From JAKFYM01 sp964416595 (lineage in GTDB: Bacteria; Bdellovibrionota; UBA1018; CAIPTA01): a DNA stretch of 64,000 nucleotides. The notes beneath the pieces are model-generated. The model was not told the DNA's origin and did no database searches. It saw nothing but the letters and a program-made list of their open reading frames with translations. The translations under genes and the position numbers were made by a program. Shown here one piece after another: positions 53,523-60,859 of this stretch (position 1 is its first letter; every line of letters begins with the position of its first letter). The stretch spans positions 1 to 64,000 of the forward strand of contig CAYQES010000005.1 of NCBI GenBank assembly GCA_964416595.1, in the 5' to 3' direction.

Positions 53523-55583
53523 ATGAAATCTCCTTTCAAACTATCTTCAAAATTTCAACCCAAGGGTGACCAACCGAAAGCCATCGAGGGATTGGTTGCC
53601 AATATTAAGGCGGGTAAGCGTCATAATGTGCTTTTAGGAGTTACGGGTTCCGGGAAAACTTTTACCCTAGCCAACACAATCGCCCAAATTGGGAAACCCA
53701 CTTTGATCATCGCTCCTAATAAAACTTTGGCAGCCCAGTTATATGAAGAGTTCCGGGAATTTTTTCCGGAAAATGCCGTGGGCTATTTTGTGTCCTATTA
53801 CGACTATTACCAGCCAGAAGCTTATGTGCCCCACACGGATACTTATATCGAAAAAGATTCGGCCATCAACGAAGAGATCGATCGCATGCGCCACGCGGCC
53901 ACCTTTTCTCTCCTCACCCGCAAAGACGCCGTGATCATTTCTTCCGTTTCTTTCCTCTATGGCCTCGGCTCTCCAGAACTCTACCGGGATTTGGTGTTGA
54001 ACCTTGTGGAAGGCGTGGAAGTAAAACGTAACGATCTTTTGCGCAAACTCGTGGAGATCCAATACAAAAGAAATGATGTGGATTTTCACCGGGGCACCTT
54101 CCGAGTGCGGGGCGACGTGGTGGAAATTTTTCCTGCCTATGAAGAGGAAAAGGCCCTGCGCATAGAATTTTTCGGGGATCTTGTGGAAAGCATCACCGTG
54201 GTGGATCCCTTGCGGGGCCTGCCGTTAGGAAAATTGAAATTTGTTTCTATCTATCCGGCTACCCACTATGTAACAGAATCGGACACCCGTCGGCGCGCGA
54301 TTCAAACCGTATTGGAAGAGCTCCGGGAACGACTGCAGCAGTTAATGTCTGTAGGCAAAGAACTAGAGGCCAAGCGCCTCGAACAACGCACGCTCTACGA
54401 TATGGAGATGCTCGAAGAAATCGGCCACTGCCAGGGCATCGAGAACTATTCCCGTCACCTCACGGGCCGCGCTCCAGGGGAAGCACCACCCACGCTCATG
54501 GATTATTTTCCCGATGATTTCATGATCGTGCTCGACGAAAGCCATGTTTCCGTGCCCCAGCTCGGCGCCATGTATAAGGGCGATAAAGCCCGAAAAACAA
54601 ATTTAGTAGAGTACGGTTTCCGCCTACCTTCAGCCTTGGACAATCGACCACTCATGTTTGAAGAGTTTTTAAGCATCACGGAAAAAAGATGCTCAGGCAT
54701 CCTCTATGTGAGTGCCACTCCCGCCGATTACGAATTGCAAAAATCCGGAGGCGAAATCATCGAGCAAATCATTCGCCCAACGGGCCTCTTGGATCCGGAA
54801 ATCGAAATCAAGCCGGCTAAAACCCAGGTGCAAGATCTCTTGGAAGAGATCAAAAAACGGGTGAACGTGGAGCCCGAGAAAAAAAGCCGGGTGCTCGTCA
54901 CCACCCTCACCAAAAAATCCGCCGAGGATCTCACCACTTTTTTACTCTCGAAAGGCCTCAAGGTAAAATACTTGCATTCCGACATCGAAACCCTGGAGCG
55001 AATCGAGATCTTACGGGATTTACGGCTAGGAGTTTTTGATGTTTTGATCGGCATTAACTTATTGAGAGAGGGGTTGGATTTACCGGAAGTTTCTCTTGTG
55101 GCTATCCTCGATGCGGACAAAGAAGGCTTCTTGCGCTCCGCTCGCTCTCTCATCCAAACCATTGGTCGCGCCGCTCGGAATGCCGAAGGCCGCGTGGTGC
55201 TCTATGCAGACAAAATCACCGATAGCATCCGGAAGGCCGTGTCGGAAACCGATCGCCGCCGTGGCATCCAAAAAGCCTATAACGACGAACATGGCATCAC
55301 GCCCAAAACCGTGATTCGTGATATCAAAAAATGGGATCAAATTTCCGACGACAGCGTGAGCATCGATCCCACGGAGAAGGCGTTGCAAGAAGTAGAGGCC
55401 TTCGATCTCAAATCCCTCAAAACGCTCAAAGACGTGCGTTTGGCCATCGATAAGTGGCATCGAGCCATGCTCGCCGCCGCTAAAGAACAAAGTTTTGAAG
55501 AAGCGGCCCGTTTGCGGGACCGCGTGCGGGCATTAAAAAACCTGGAGCTACAAGTGCTCCAGGCTGAATCAGGCTTACAATAA
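53523..55583 (+). CDS. uvrB: UvrABC system protein B
   Basis: 686 aa. Helicase motifs: Walker A GVTGSGKTFT, the beta-hairpin region FVSYYDYYQPEAYVP, DEAD-like box VLDESHVS, motif III YVSATPADYE, motif V GINLLREGLDLPEVSLVAIL and motif VI QTIGRAARN. The C-terminal UVR domain (FEEAARLRDRVRALKNLELQ) contacts UvrC. Damage verification in nucleotide excision repair. Its last codons also encode a terminator for the opposing gene. Confidence 0.98.
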   Translation: MKSPFKLSSKFQPKGDQPKAIEGLVANIKAGKRHNVLLGVTGSGKTFTLANTIAQIGKPTLIIAPNKTLAAQLYEEFREFFPENAVGYFVSYYDYYQPEAYVPHTDTYIEKDSAINEEIDRMRHAATFSLLTRKDAVIISSVSFLYGLGSPELYRDLVLNLVEGVEVKRNDLLRKLVEIQYKRNDVDFHRGTFRVRGDVVEIFPAYEEEKALRIEFFGDLVESITVVDPLRGLPLGKLKFVSIYPATHYVTESDTRRRAIQTVLEELRERLQQLMSVGKELEAKRLEQRTLYDMEMLEEIGHCQGIENYSRHLTGRAPGEAPPTLMDYFPDDFMIVLDESHVSVPQLGAMYKGDKARKTNLVEYGFRLPSALDNRPLMFEEFLSITEKRCSGILYVSATPADYELQKSGGEIIEQIIRPTGLLDPEIEIKPAKTQVQDLLEEIKKRVNVEPEKKSRVLVTTLTKKSAEDLTTFLLSKGLKVKYLHSDIETLERIEILRDLRLGVFDVLIGINLLREGLDLPEVSLVAILDADKEGFLRSARSLIQTIGRAARNAEGRVVLYADKITDSIRKAVSETDRRRGIQKAYNDEHGITPKTVIRDIKKWDQISDDSVSIDPTEKALQEVEAFDLKSLKTLKDVRLAIDKWHRAMLAAAKEQSFEEAARLRDRVRALKNLELQVLQAESGLQ
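55535..55563 (-). terminator. Intrinsic terminator for the QPYG lipoprotein, inside uvrB
   Basis: On the minus strand CCTGGAG, a 9-nt loop, CTCCAGG and then TTTTTT. The 7-bp GC-rich stem is perfect. It lies 25-53 bp downstream of the stop of the minus-strand lipoprotein gene, within the last 50 bp of the uvrB coding region. Confidence 0.75.
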
Positions 55584-55587
55584 TTTT

Positions 55588-56112
55588 CTAGTGCGGATAG
55601 TAGCTAGCACCGGGCCAGGGCATATAGCCTTGGTTCCAGCCAGGATTGCCGATCTGGCCTAGGCGGCGCAGAACATCCCGCATGGGGTACTCGTTGATGT
55701 AGAGGATCTGCTGCCCTTGGTATTGGCCAACGTATTGTTGGTTATACTGGTAAGGCTGCTGGCCATAAGGCTGACCACCGTAGGGTTGGGCGCCGTAGGG
55801 CTGGCCATATCCTTGAGGGAACTGGGTTCCGCTTGAATTGCTCAAAGAGGCCATGCAATTTACGCCAGGGAAACGATACAAAAATTCTTCCGCTTGCTGC
55901 CGGCAGGTAGCATTGCTTTGGTAGTTCTGGCCAAGGCTACGGCACTGAACGGCGAAGTTTGTGTAGGCATGAACCACTTCTTGGCTGCAAAAGTTGCCCG
56001 AGGGTGGCACTTGGCCTGGGTATGGGCCATAGCCGTTGTCATATTCGTCGCGGTCGTTTCCGCAACCAACTAAAACAAGCGCAGTGAACAGAAGGAAAAA
56101 TATTTTTTTCAT
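55588..56112 (-). CDS. Small repeat-bearing lipoprotein
   Basis: 174 aa. Lipoprotein signal MKKIFFLLFTALVLVGCGND with lipobox LVGC, then four Cys in the mature part (FCSQEVV, VQCRSLG, ATCRQQ, VNCMAS), likely two disulfides. A Gln/Tyr/Gly/Pro repeat stretch follows with tandem QPYG units, and then a conserved-looking tail (EYPMRDVLRRLGQIGNPGW). GGAG lies 5 bp before the ATG. Exported to the outer membrane or its surface by inference; function unknown. Its own promoter candidate and terminator make it a single-gene unit. Confidence 0.8.
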   Translation of the reverse strand: MKKIFFLLFTALVLVGCGNDRDEYDNGYGPYPGQVPPSGNFCSQEVVHAYTNFAVQCRSLGQNYQSNATCRQQAEEFLYRFPGVNCMASLSNSSGTQFPQGYGQPYGAQPYGGQPYGQQPYQYNQQYVGQYQGQQILYINEYPMRDVLRRLGQIGNPGWNQGYMPWPGASYYPH

Positions 56113-56154
56113 AGAAGCTCCAAATGAATAAGTCGGAGCACAACGTACAGAAGA

Positions 56155-56183
56155 AATTGATGCAATGCAATAAAAATAGTCAA
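56155..56183 (-). promoter_or_regulatory. Candidate sigma-70 promoter for the QPYG lipoprotein
   Basis: Minus strand TTGACT (56178-56183), 17-bp spacer, TCAATT (56155-56160). The -35 is strong and the -10 weak. A second TTGACTA lies 36 bp further upstream (56213-56219). Confidence 0.35.
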
Positions 56184-56311
56184 GTATTTTAGTAAGTTAT
56201 TGTGGATTGAATTAGTCAAGAATTATTGGGGGCGAAGGCGGGATTAAAATATTTAATTATATCAAATATTTAAATGCCATTGCTGGATTTCCAGCACCGT
56301 CCACCATCATG

Positions 56312-56342
56312 ACGCGCCGCTTGTCCGGCAGCGGACTTTTCG
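56312..56342 (-). repeat. 31-bp dispersed repeat, copy 2 (3' element)
   Basis: The reverse complement matches 2682-2712 with one substitution (GCCG for GCCT in the loop). It lies 58 bp after the stop of the KamA-like gene in the same orientation as that gene. The stem CCGCT/AGCGG is conserved while the single change falls in the loop, as expected for a structured RNA or DNA hairpin. Confidence 0.7.
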
Positions 56343-56400
56343 AGTAGATAACGCCCGTACAACACAAAACAAGGCCCCACTTCGCATGGGCAAAGTAAAC

Positions 56401-57438
56401 TTAAGCTCTCACTTCCCCCACGGGAAGCACATCCTTCTCCAGCGGCAATCCCACCGGCACCTTACCCGTACCACCAGGCATATCCAGTATGTATTCAGGA
56501 ATAAAATAACCTGGAAGTGTTCCACGCAAAGCGGCCCAAACTTTACGACCCTCCTCTAAGGAAGTGCGAAAGTGCTCAGCTCCTTCTACCAAATCACAGT
56601 GGTGGAGGTAGTAAGGCAACACCCCCTCCTCCCCTAACGCCAGCAGCAAGGGCCGCAAAATCTCCGGACTATCATTCACGCCCTTCAACAGCACAGATTG
56701 ATTAAGAAGCAAAAAACCAGCGCCTTTGATCTTACGTAACCCCTCTTTCGCCTCATCACTCAACTCCCGGGGATGATTGAAGTGCGTGACCACCACGGTT
56801 TGTAAACGACCAGGGCGGGAAATCGCGGCCAACAATCCATCCGTAATCCGCGCAGGCAAGGTAACAGGCATGCGGGTGTGAAAACGCAAACGCTTCACGG
56901 CTGGCGCCCGCTCCGCCACCATATCTACCAGCGCGCTCAAGCGTGCATCCGATAGCATCCACGGATCGCCGCCAGTCAAAATCAATTCCTGGATTTCCGG
57001 ATGCTGAGCCAAGTACAAAAATGCTTCGGAAAAATCTCCACTATACAAAGCTTCCTCTGCCTCATTCATGAGATTTTTGCGGAAACAAAAGCGGCAGTAC
57101 ATAGGGCAGAGGTTGGTTACATGCAATAGCGCTCGATCGGTATAACGGTGCGTGAGCCGAGGAGCCGCATTCTTCACCAAGTCCCCAATCGGATCCCGTA
57201 AACCCTGCACCGCTGGTGCCCCCTCCTCCGCGCCAGGAAAAGCCATTCTAGCGATGGGATCATTGGGATCTTTAGGATCAATAAGATTTAGATAATATTC
57301 CGGCACCAAAGTGCGGTAGCGATTTTCCACGGCGCGAACGGCAGGAGGTAAACGCTCGAAAAAAGCGTACCCCCCCCCCGCTAATTCCTCCACGGAAGTA
57401 ACGGCTTCTTTTAGTTCTAACTGCCAAGTTTCGGCCAT
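56401..57438 (-). CDS. KamA-family radical SAM aminomutase-like protein (short paralogue)
   Basis: About 345 aa from ATG 57438; a TTG twelve codons earlier is open. CxxxCxxC in NLCPMYCRFCFRK, preceded by LTHRYTDRALLHVT, then LILTGGDPWML, VVVTHFNHPREL, NQSVLLKGVNDSPE, YYLHHCDLVEGAEHF, and a PLP-Lys region MPGGTGKVPVG. It is shorter and divergent from the 403-aa KamA 3 kb away. Beta-lysine formation or EF-P lysine modification are possible. A run of ten G lies at codons 20-23, so expression may switch by slippage. The 31-bp repeat follows. Confidence 0.85.
   Translation of the reverse strand: MAETWQLELKEAVTSVEELAGGGYAFFERLPPAVRAVENRYRTLVPEYYLNLIDPKDPNDPIARMAFPGAEEGAPAVQGLRDPIGDLVKNAAPRLTHRYTDRALLHVTNLCPMYCRFCFRKNLMNEAEEALYSGDFSEAFLYLAQHPEIQELILTGGDPWMLSDARLSALVDMVAERAPAVKRLRFHTRMPVTLPARITDGLLAAISRPGRLQTVVVTHFNHPRELSDEAKEGLRKIKGAGFLLLNQSVLLKGVNDSPEILRPLLLALGEEGVLPYYLHHCDLVEGAEHFRTSLEEGRKVWAALRGTLPGYFIPEYILDMPGGTGKVPVGLPLEKDVLPVGEVRA
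57370..57379 (-). repeat. G10 homopolymer near the start of the KamA-like gene
   Basis: Ten consecutive C on the plus strand, that is G10 in the coding strand (GCG GGG GGG GGG TAC, encoding Ala-Gly-Gly-Gly-Tyr). It begins about 60 bp after the start codon. Poly-G of this length in a 5' coding region is a classic slipped-strand phase-variation site. Confidence 0.75.
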
Positions 57439-57515
57439 GACCCAAGATGTAGTGAGTTTTGAGGGAAAATTCAATAAAATGATCTCTTCAGCACCAAGAA
57501 GGAAGGTTCTGCCTC

Positions 57516-58781
57516 ATGAAAGCATTCATATTCGTTCTTTTGGCAATAGTTTTACTGATCCAAGAGAAAAATCCCGCATCCGCGGCGGAGCAAGAAGCTC
57601 AAAGTTCAAAAGCAGAAATAACCACACAAACAGAATCGGGGGCCGAAAACGAATTACTAAAACTAGTGGACGGTTCTAAGCCGTCGCCAACGGAAGAGTA
57701 TTTGCTAAAAAATTTCCCCCACCATATCAGAGTAGAAGCCAAGGAAAAAATGGTGAAATTAGAGTATTTTCCTCAATACCATCCAATAGTAGATCCTGAA
57801 TACCATGACAGGCACAAAGAGTTCATTTACAAATTCGAAAGAATCCGTAACCACAAAATCGTTAAACAGGGCAAGGGCGATTCAGTCAGCCTAAATGCCG
57901 AAGAAATTTCTTGGTGGCGGAAAAACTTTTTAAACAAAAGAATAAAAGAAAAAAAATTTCTTGATTACCAAGGTAACTCTTACAATATCTTGGGGATCGC
58001 AAAAGTAGAATTCTTATCTCGCTACGCCGAGTCGATGTATCCACCTGATCCAGAAAATTTGGAAAAGACCCCCGAAGTGGCCTATCGCAAAATAGTTTTT
58101 TATCTAAATTTAGATAAGCCCGTACAAGCGGACGAAAGATTTTCCTACCATGAAAGCTGGCCAGATTTTAAAACAAATGCAAAAAAATCCCGTAAGCTGT
58201 ATACAAACCTCCCACTTTGGCTTGTTCATAAAGATGTACAAATAAAAAAACAAACAACTCTTCCAGAAAGGTTAAAAGACACTAAAAAAATTGAAGCCAT
58301 CCGCACCGCTATAAAAAACCTCTGGCCAACGGCCGAACTCGATGAATCCTTTTCTTTTTATCTTCTACAGTCAAAACCGAGCGAAAAAATCTATTCCATT
58401 GCGGGAACCATCAACCTTTGCAAAGACAAATTGGCGGGCTGGAATCTAGAGGAGCTAAGACCCAACTGGAAACAAGAAGAATGCAAACAAACGAATTCAA
58501 GACTTCATTGGTTAAATCGCGGCATAGACGAAAACGGAAAATTTTCTGATTTGAATTTTGATTGCAATGGACAACATGATTTTGAAAAGCCATTGCAAGC
58601 GGAACATAGATTTTTCTGGTTAGGGGATATCAACAAGAACGGATCTCAAGAATTTTTACTTTTTCACGAAAAGCCGTACCAGCACGATATCCAATATGAA
58701 GGCGGAAATGCCGCAACGATCTATGAAATCCATAATGGAGAAGCTATTAGACTATGGAGCTGGATTGATGACGCCTGCTAA
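57516..58781 (+). CDS. Secreted protein of unknown function, AT-rich gene
   Basis: 421 aa with signal peptide (MKAFIFVLLAIVLLI, cleavage near SASA-A) and AAGG upstream of the ATG. The mature protein is rich in Lys, Glu, Trp and Tyr (EISWWRKNFLNKRIKEKKF, RKLYTNLPLWLVHKDVQIKK). Near the C-terminus WLGDINKNGSQEFLLFHE resembles a Ca-binding DxNxNG loop of FG-GAP/VCBS type. The base composition is clearly more AT-rich and A-biased than flanking genes, suggesting recent acquisition or relaxed selection. No family recognised. Confidence 0.75.
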   Translation: MKAFIFVLLAIVLLIQEKNPASAAEQEAQSSKAEITTQTESGAENELLKLVDGSKPSPTEEYLLKNFPHHIRVEAKEKMVKLEYFPQYHPIVDPEYHDRHKEFIYKFERIRNHKIVKQGKGDSVSLNAEEISWWRKNFLNKRIKEKKFLDYQGNSYNILGIAKVEFLSRYAESMYPPDPENLEKTPEVAYRKIVFYLNLDKPVQADERFSYHESWPDFKTNAKKSRKLYTNLPLWLVHKDVQIKKQTTLPERLKDTKKIEAIRTAIKNLWPTAELDESFSFYLLQSKPSEKIYSIAGTINLCKDKLAGWNLEELRPNWKQEECKQTNSRLHWLNRGIDENGKFSDLNFDCNGQHDFEKPLQAEHRFFWLGDINKNGSQEFLLFHEKPYQHDIQYEGGNAATIYEIHNGEAIRLWSWIDDAC

Positions 58782-58789
58782 CCCTGCAC

Positions 58790-59098
58790 CTACTCAATCC
58801 GCACCAAGCGCTTTAAATCCCCCTGCTCCACCTCAATCCGCAAAGCCCTCTTCTTTATTAAGGCCTTATCCAAAACATCACAAAAGGGGTGCCACGCGCC
58901 ATCTGTTTCCATTTGGAAATAAGCTACTTCGTTCCTTTGTTCTTCTTGCTGTCGGGAATCTAAAGGTTCATACACCAACAAACCATAGGCCAAAGCCCGC
59001 CCGCCAGAATTCTGGACTCCACAATGAAACTGCAAGGGCCAAACGGTTTCCATGGCCCAAGCGGAAGAAACAAAGAAAAAAAGAGAAAACAGCATCAA
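58790..59098 (-). CDS. Small secreted protein downstream of kamA
   Basis: 102 aa. Signal peptide MMLFSLFFFVSSAWA, mature part METVWPLQFHCGVQNSGGRA and so on, with two Cys. The start overlaps the kamA stop by 4 bp (ATGA), indicating translational coupling. An opposite-strand ORF covers the same DNA, but has no signal, ribosome site or coupling. No family recognised. Confidence 0.7.
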   Translation of the reverse strand: MMLFSLFFFVSSAWAMETVWPLQFHCGVQNSGGRALAYGLLVYEPLDSRQQEEQRNEVAYFQMETDGAWHPFCDVLDKALIKKRALRIEVEQGDLKRLVRIE

Positions 59099-60282
59099 GG
59101 CTCTATATACGTAAACTCCTGCTTACGGAAGTTCCTCAGCCTAACTTTTTTCCCTTCCTTGCCCAAGAAGTACTGGGGAAGGATCGGGATTTTTCCGCCG
59201 CCGCCGGGAGCATCGATCACCAAGTGGGGCACAGCTAAGCCGGAAGTCCAGCCCCGCAAGTTTTCGATGATATTCAAGCCCGTTTCGATGGGCGTGCGGA
59301 AGTGAGAAATACCCTGGGAAAGATCACATTGGTAAATGTAGTAAGGCCGCACCCGCATCATGAGTAATTTATGGTTCAGCTCTTTCACAATCTTGGGATC
59401 GTCGTTGATGCCCTTTAAGAGCACCATCTGGTTGGAGATCACCACGCCTGCGTCCGATAACCGCCGGCAAGCATCATAGGCTTCCCGAGTGCATTCTTTC
59501 GGATGATTGAAGTGGGTGTTCACAAACACCGGATGGTGCTTTCTCAACATATAGATGAAATCGTCAGTGATCCGCTGGGGCAGGGTCACTAAATTCCTAG
59601 TGCCCATGCGGAACATCTCGATATGGGGCATGGCTCGTAGAGAAGCCAAAATATAATCCAAACGTTCATCGGAATTGGAAAGGGGATCGCCACCGGAGAT
59701 CACCACATCCCGAATTTCGGTGTGGGTGCGGATGTATTCCAAGGCATTATCAAGCTGTTGCTTCTGGGCCGCGGAGCCGGGATCAGAAACTTTCCGCTTA
59801 CGGGTGCAGAAACGGCAGTACATGGCGCAATTGTGAGTAGTGTAAAAAAGCACGCGATCGGGATAACGGTGCGTGAGGCCGGGCACAGGCATGTCGCGTT
59901 CCTCGGCCAGAGGATCTTCCAAGTCTTCCGGAGAAATGTGGAGTTCACCAAGTTTTGGCACCGCTTGCAAACGGATCGGGCAATTTGGATTGTCCGGATC
60001 CATGAGGGAAGCGTAGTAAGGCGTGATGCTCATATTGAACATCTCTACGGAACCGTCATAGGCCTGGCGCTCTTCGTCCGTCACGCGCACCACTTTCTCC
60101 AGCATTTCCATATTGCGCACGCGCTGCTGCTGCTGCCAGATCCAGTTGTTCCAATCTTTCTCAGCGGCATCCTTCCAAATCGAGCGGGGAGCCACGGGAA
60201 AACGATTTAAAATATGATCGGGAATTTTATATTCGGGAGCCTGGAAATTTCCGGCCGTTCCACCCTTCGTAGTTTCTGACAC
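59095..60282 (-). CDS. kamA: Lysine 2,3-aminomutase family protein (KamA)
   Basis: About 395 aa from GTG 60282: a full AAGGAGG stands 4 bp before it, whereas the ATG at 60306 touches its GAAGG and overlaps the previous stop. CxxxCxxC in HNCAMYCRFCTRKRKV; DVVISGGDPLSNSDERL; VFVNTHFNHPKECT; NQMVLLKGINDDP; YYIYQCDLSQGISHFRTP; PLP Lys in IDAPGGGGKIPI. It converts L-lysine to beta-lysine, an osmolyte precursor or EF-P modifier. No acetyltransferase (AblB) or EF-P gene is near. The upstream zinc-ribbon gene and the downstream small secreted protein share its transcript. Confidence 0.92.
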   Translation of the reverse strand: MSETTKGGTAGNFQAPEYKIPDHILNRFPVAPRSIWKDAAEKDWNNWIWQQQQRVRNMEMLEKVVRVTDEERQAYDGSVEMFNMSITPYYASLMDPDNPNCPIRLQAVPKLGELHISPEDLEDPLAEERDMPVPGLTHRYPDRVLFYTTHNCAMYCRFCTRKRKVSDPGSAAQKQQLDNALEYIRTHTEIRDVVISGGDPLSNSDERLDYILASLRAMPHIEMFRMGTRNLVTLPQRITDDFIYMLRKHHPVFVNTHFNHPKECTREAYDACRRLSDAGVVISNQMVLLKGINDDPKIVKELNHKLLMMRVRPYYIYQCDLSQGISHFRTPIETGLNIIENLRGWTSGLAVPHLVIDAPGGGGKIPILPQYFLGKEGKKVRLRNFRKQEFTYIEP

Positions 60283-60298
60283 ATTTCCTCCTTGGCTC

Positions 60299-60733
60299 TT
60301 ATGCATCCTTCAAACGATGAATAAGAGTTTTAATATCCCGCTGAAAGAGAGCTTCGAATTTATTTCCGTCCTTCAGCGTTTTCACAATGCCACAACCAAA
60401 AGTGGGATGCTCAATCACATCGCCAATTTTAAAATCCTTCGTGGGCACATACTGGATCGAAGCCGATCCTTCCCGGGATTTTAATTGTTCGCGCCATTCC
60501 ACTTCCAGCGGAATCACCTGAACTTTTTCCCGAGGCGCCCGCTCTTTCTTAGCCTGAATCACACCTCCAGATTTTTCCTGGGGCGTAGCCCGATAGGCGT
60601 GGATTTTTGCACAAGTGTTGCAGCGCACTTTTGCAATCGGGCCCGAGTTCCCTGATTTATGGGCTACGATCACATGCCGCAACTCTAACTTGCAAGACGT
60701 GCACAAACAGATGATTTCTTGTCCTACGGGCAT
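60299..60733 (-). CDS. Zinc-ribbon protein with a UvrD/PcrA-type Tudor-like C-terminus
   Basis: 144 aa, CAGGAG 7 bp before the ATG. Two CxxC pairs (C11/C14 in CLCTSC and C38/C41 in RCNTC) make a likely zinc ribbon. A linker rich in Lys/Arg follows. Residues about 100-142 (FKIGDVIEHPTFGCGIVKTL, then KFEALFQRDIKTLIHRL) resemble the Tudor-like tail of PcrA/UvrD (GDxVxHPxFGxGxV), which binds RNA polymerase. It heads the kamA transcript and diverges from uvrC; TATAGT sits 27 bp before the ATG. Role in transcription or repair is inference. Confidence 0.7.
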   Translation of the reverse strand: MPVGQEIICLCTSCKLELRHVIVAHKSGNSGPIAKVRCNTCAKIHAYRATPQEKSGGVIQAKKERAPREKVQVIPLEVEWREQLKSREGSASIQYVPTKDFKIGDVIEHPTFGCGIVKTLKDGNKFEALFQRDIKTLIHRLKDA

Positions 60734-60859
60734 TTAGATTCTCCTGAATGTTCACTATACCCCGCCCCGAGATGGGCCACCAGTGGAGGATATGCGCCGT
60801 GCAGCAATTTGCAAATTGCCCCCAAAGAATTTCTTTTTCCAGTAGACTACTCTCTACTC

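Larger units (their letters stand above)
56113..56400. other. 288-bp intergenic region, AT-rich with repeats
   Basis: No gene is seen here. From the left: leader and promoter candidate of the lipoprotein gene; two direct TTGACTA copies on the minus strand; an AT-rich block near 56245-56272; a perfect hairpin TGCTGG-attt-CCAGCA (56281-56296); and copy 2 of the 31-bp repeat (56312-56342). The remainder to 56400 is the downstream region of the minus-strand KamA-like gene. Confidence 0.6.

Noticed and set aside
56281..56360. attC-like or integron-like site around the 31-bp repeat
   Set aside because: The hairpin looked like an attC stem, but the paired GTTRRRY/RYYYAAC core boxes are missing at both copies and there is no integrase.
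58696..59238. Plus-strand ORF of 180 codons opposite the small secreted gene and kamA 3' end
   Set aside because: Overlaps two supported minus-strand genes that are coupled by ATGA. The product is low-complexity Pro/Lys/Arg with no signal, ribosome site or domain.
60719..60859. N-terminal extension of uvrC from 60719
   Set aside because: The 47 extra residues have no similarity to UvrC, overlap the divergent zinc-ribbon gene start, and UvrC homology begins right at ATG 60860.
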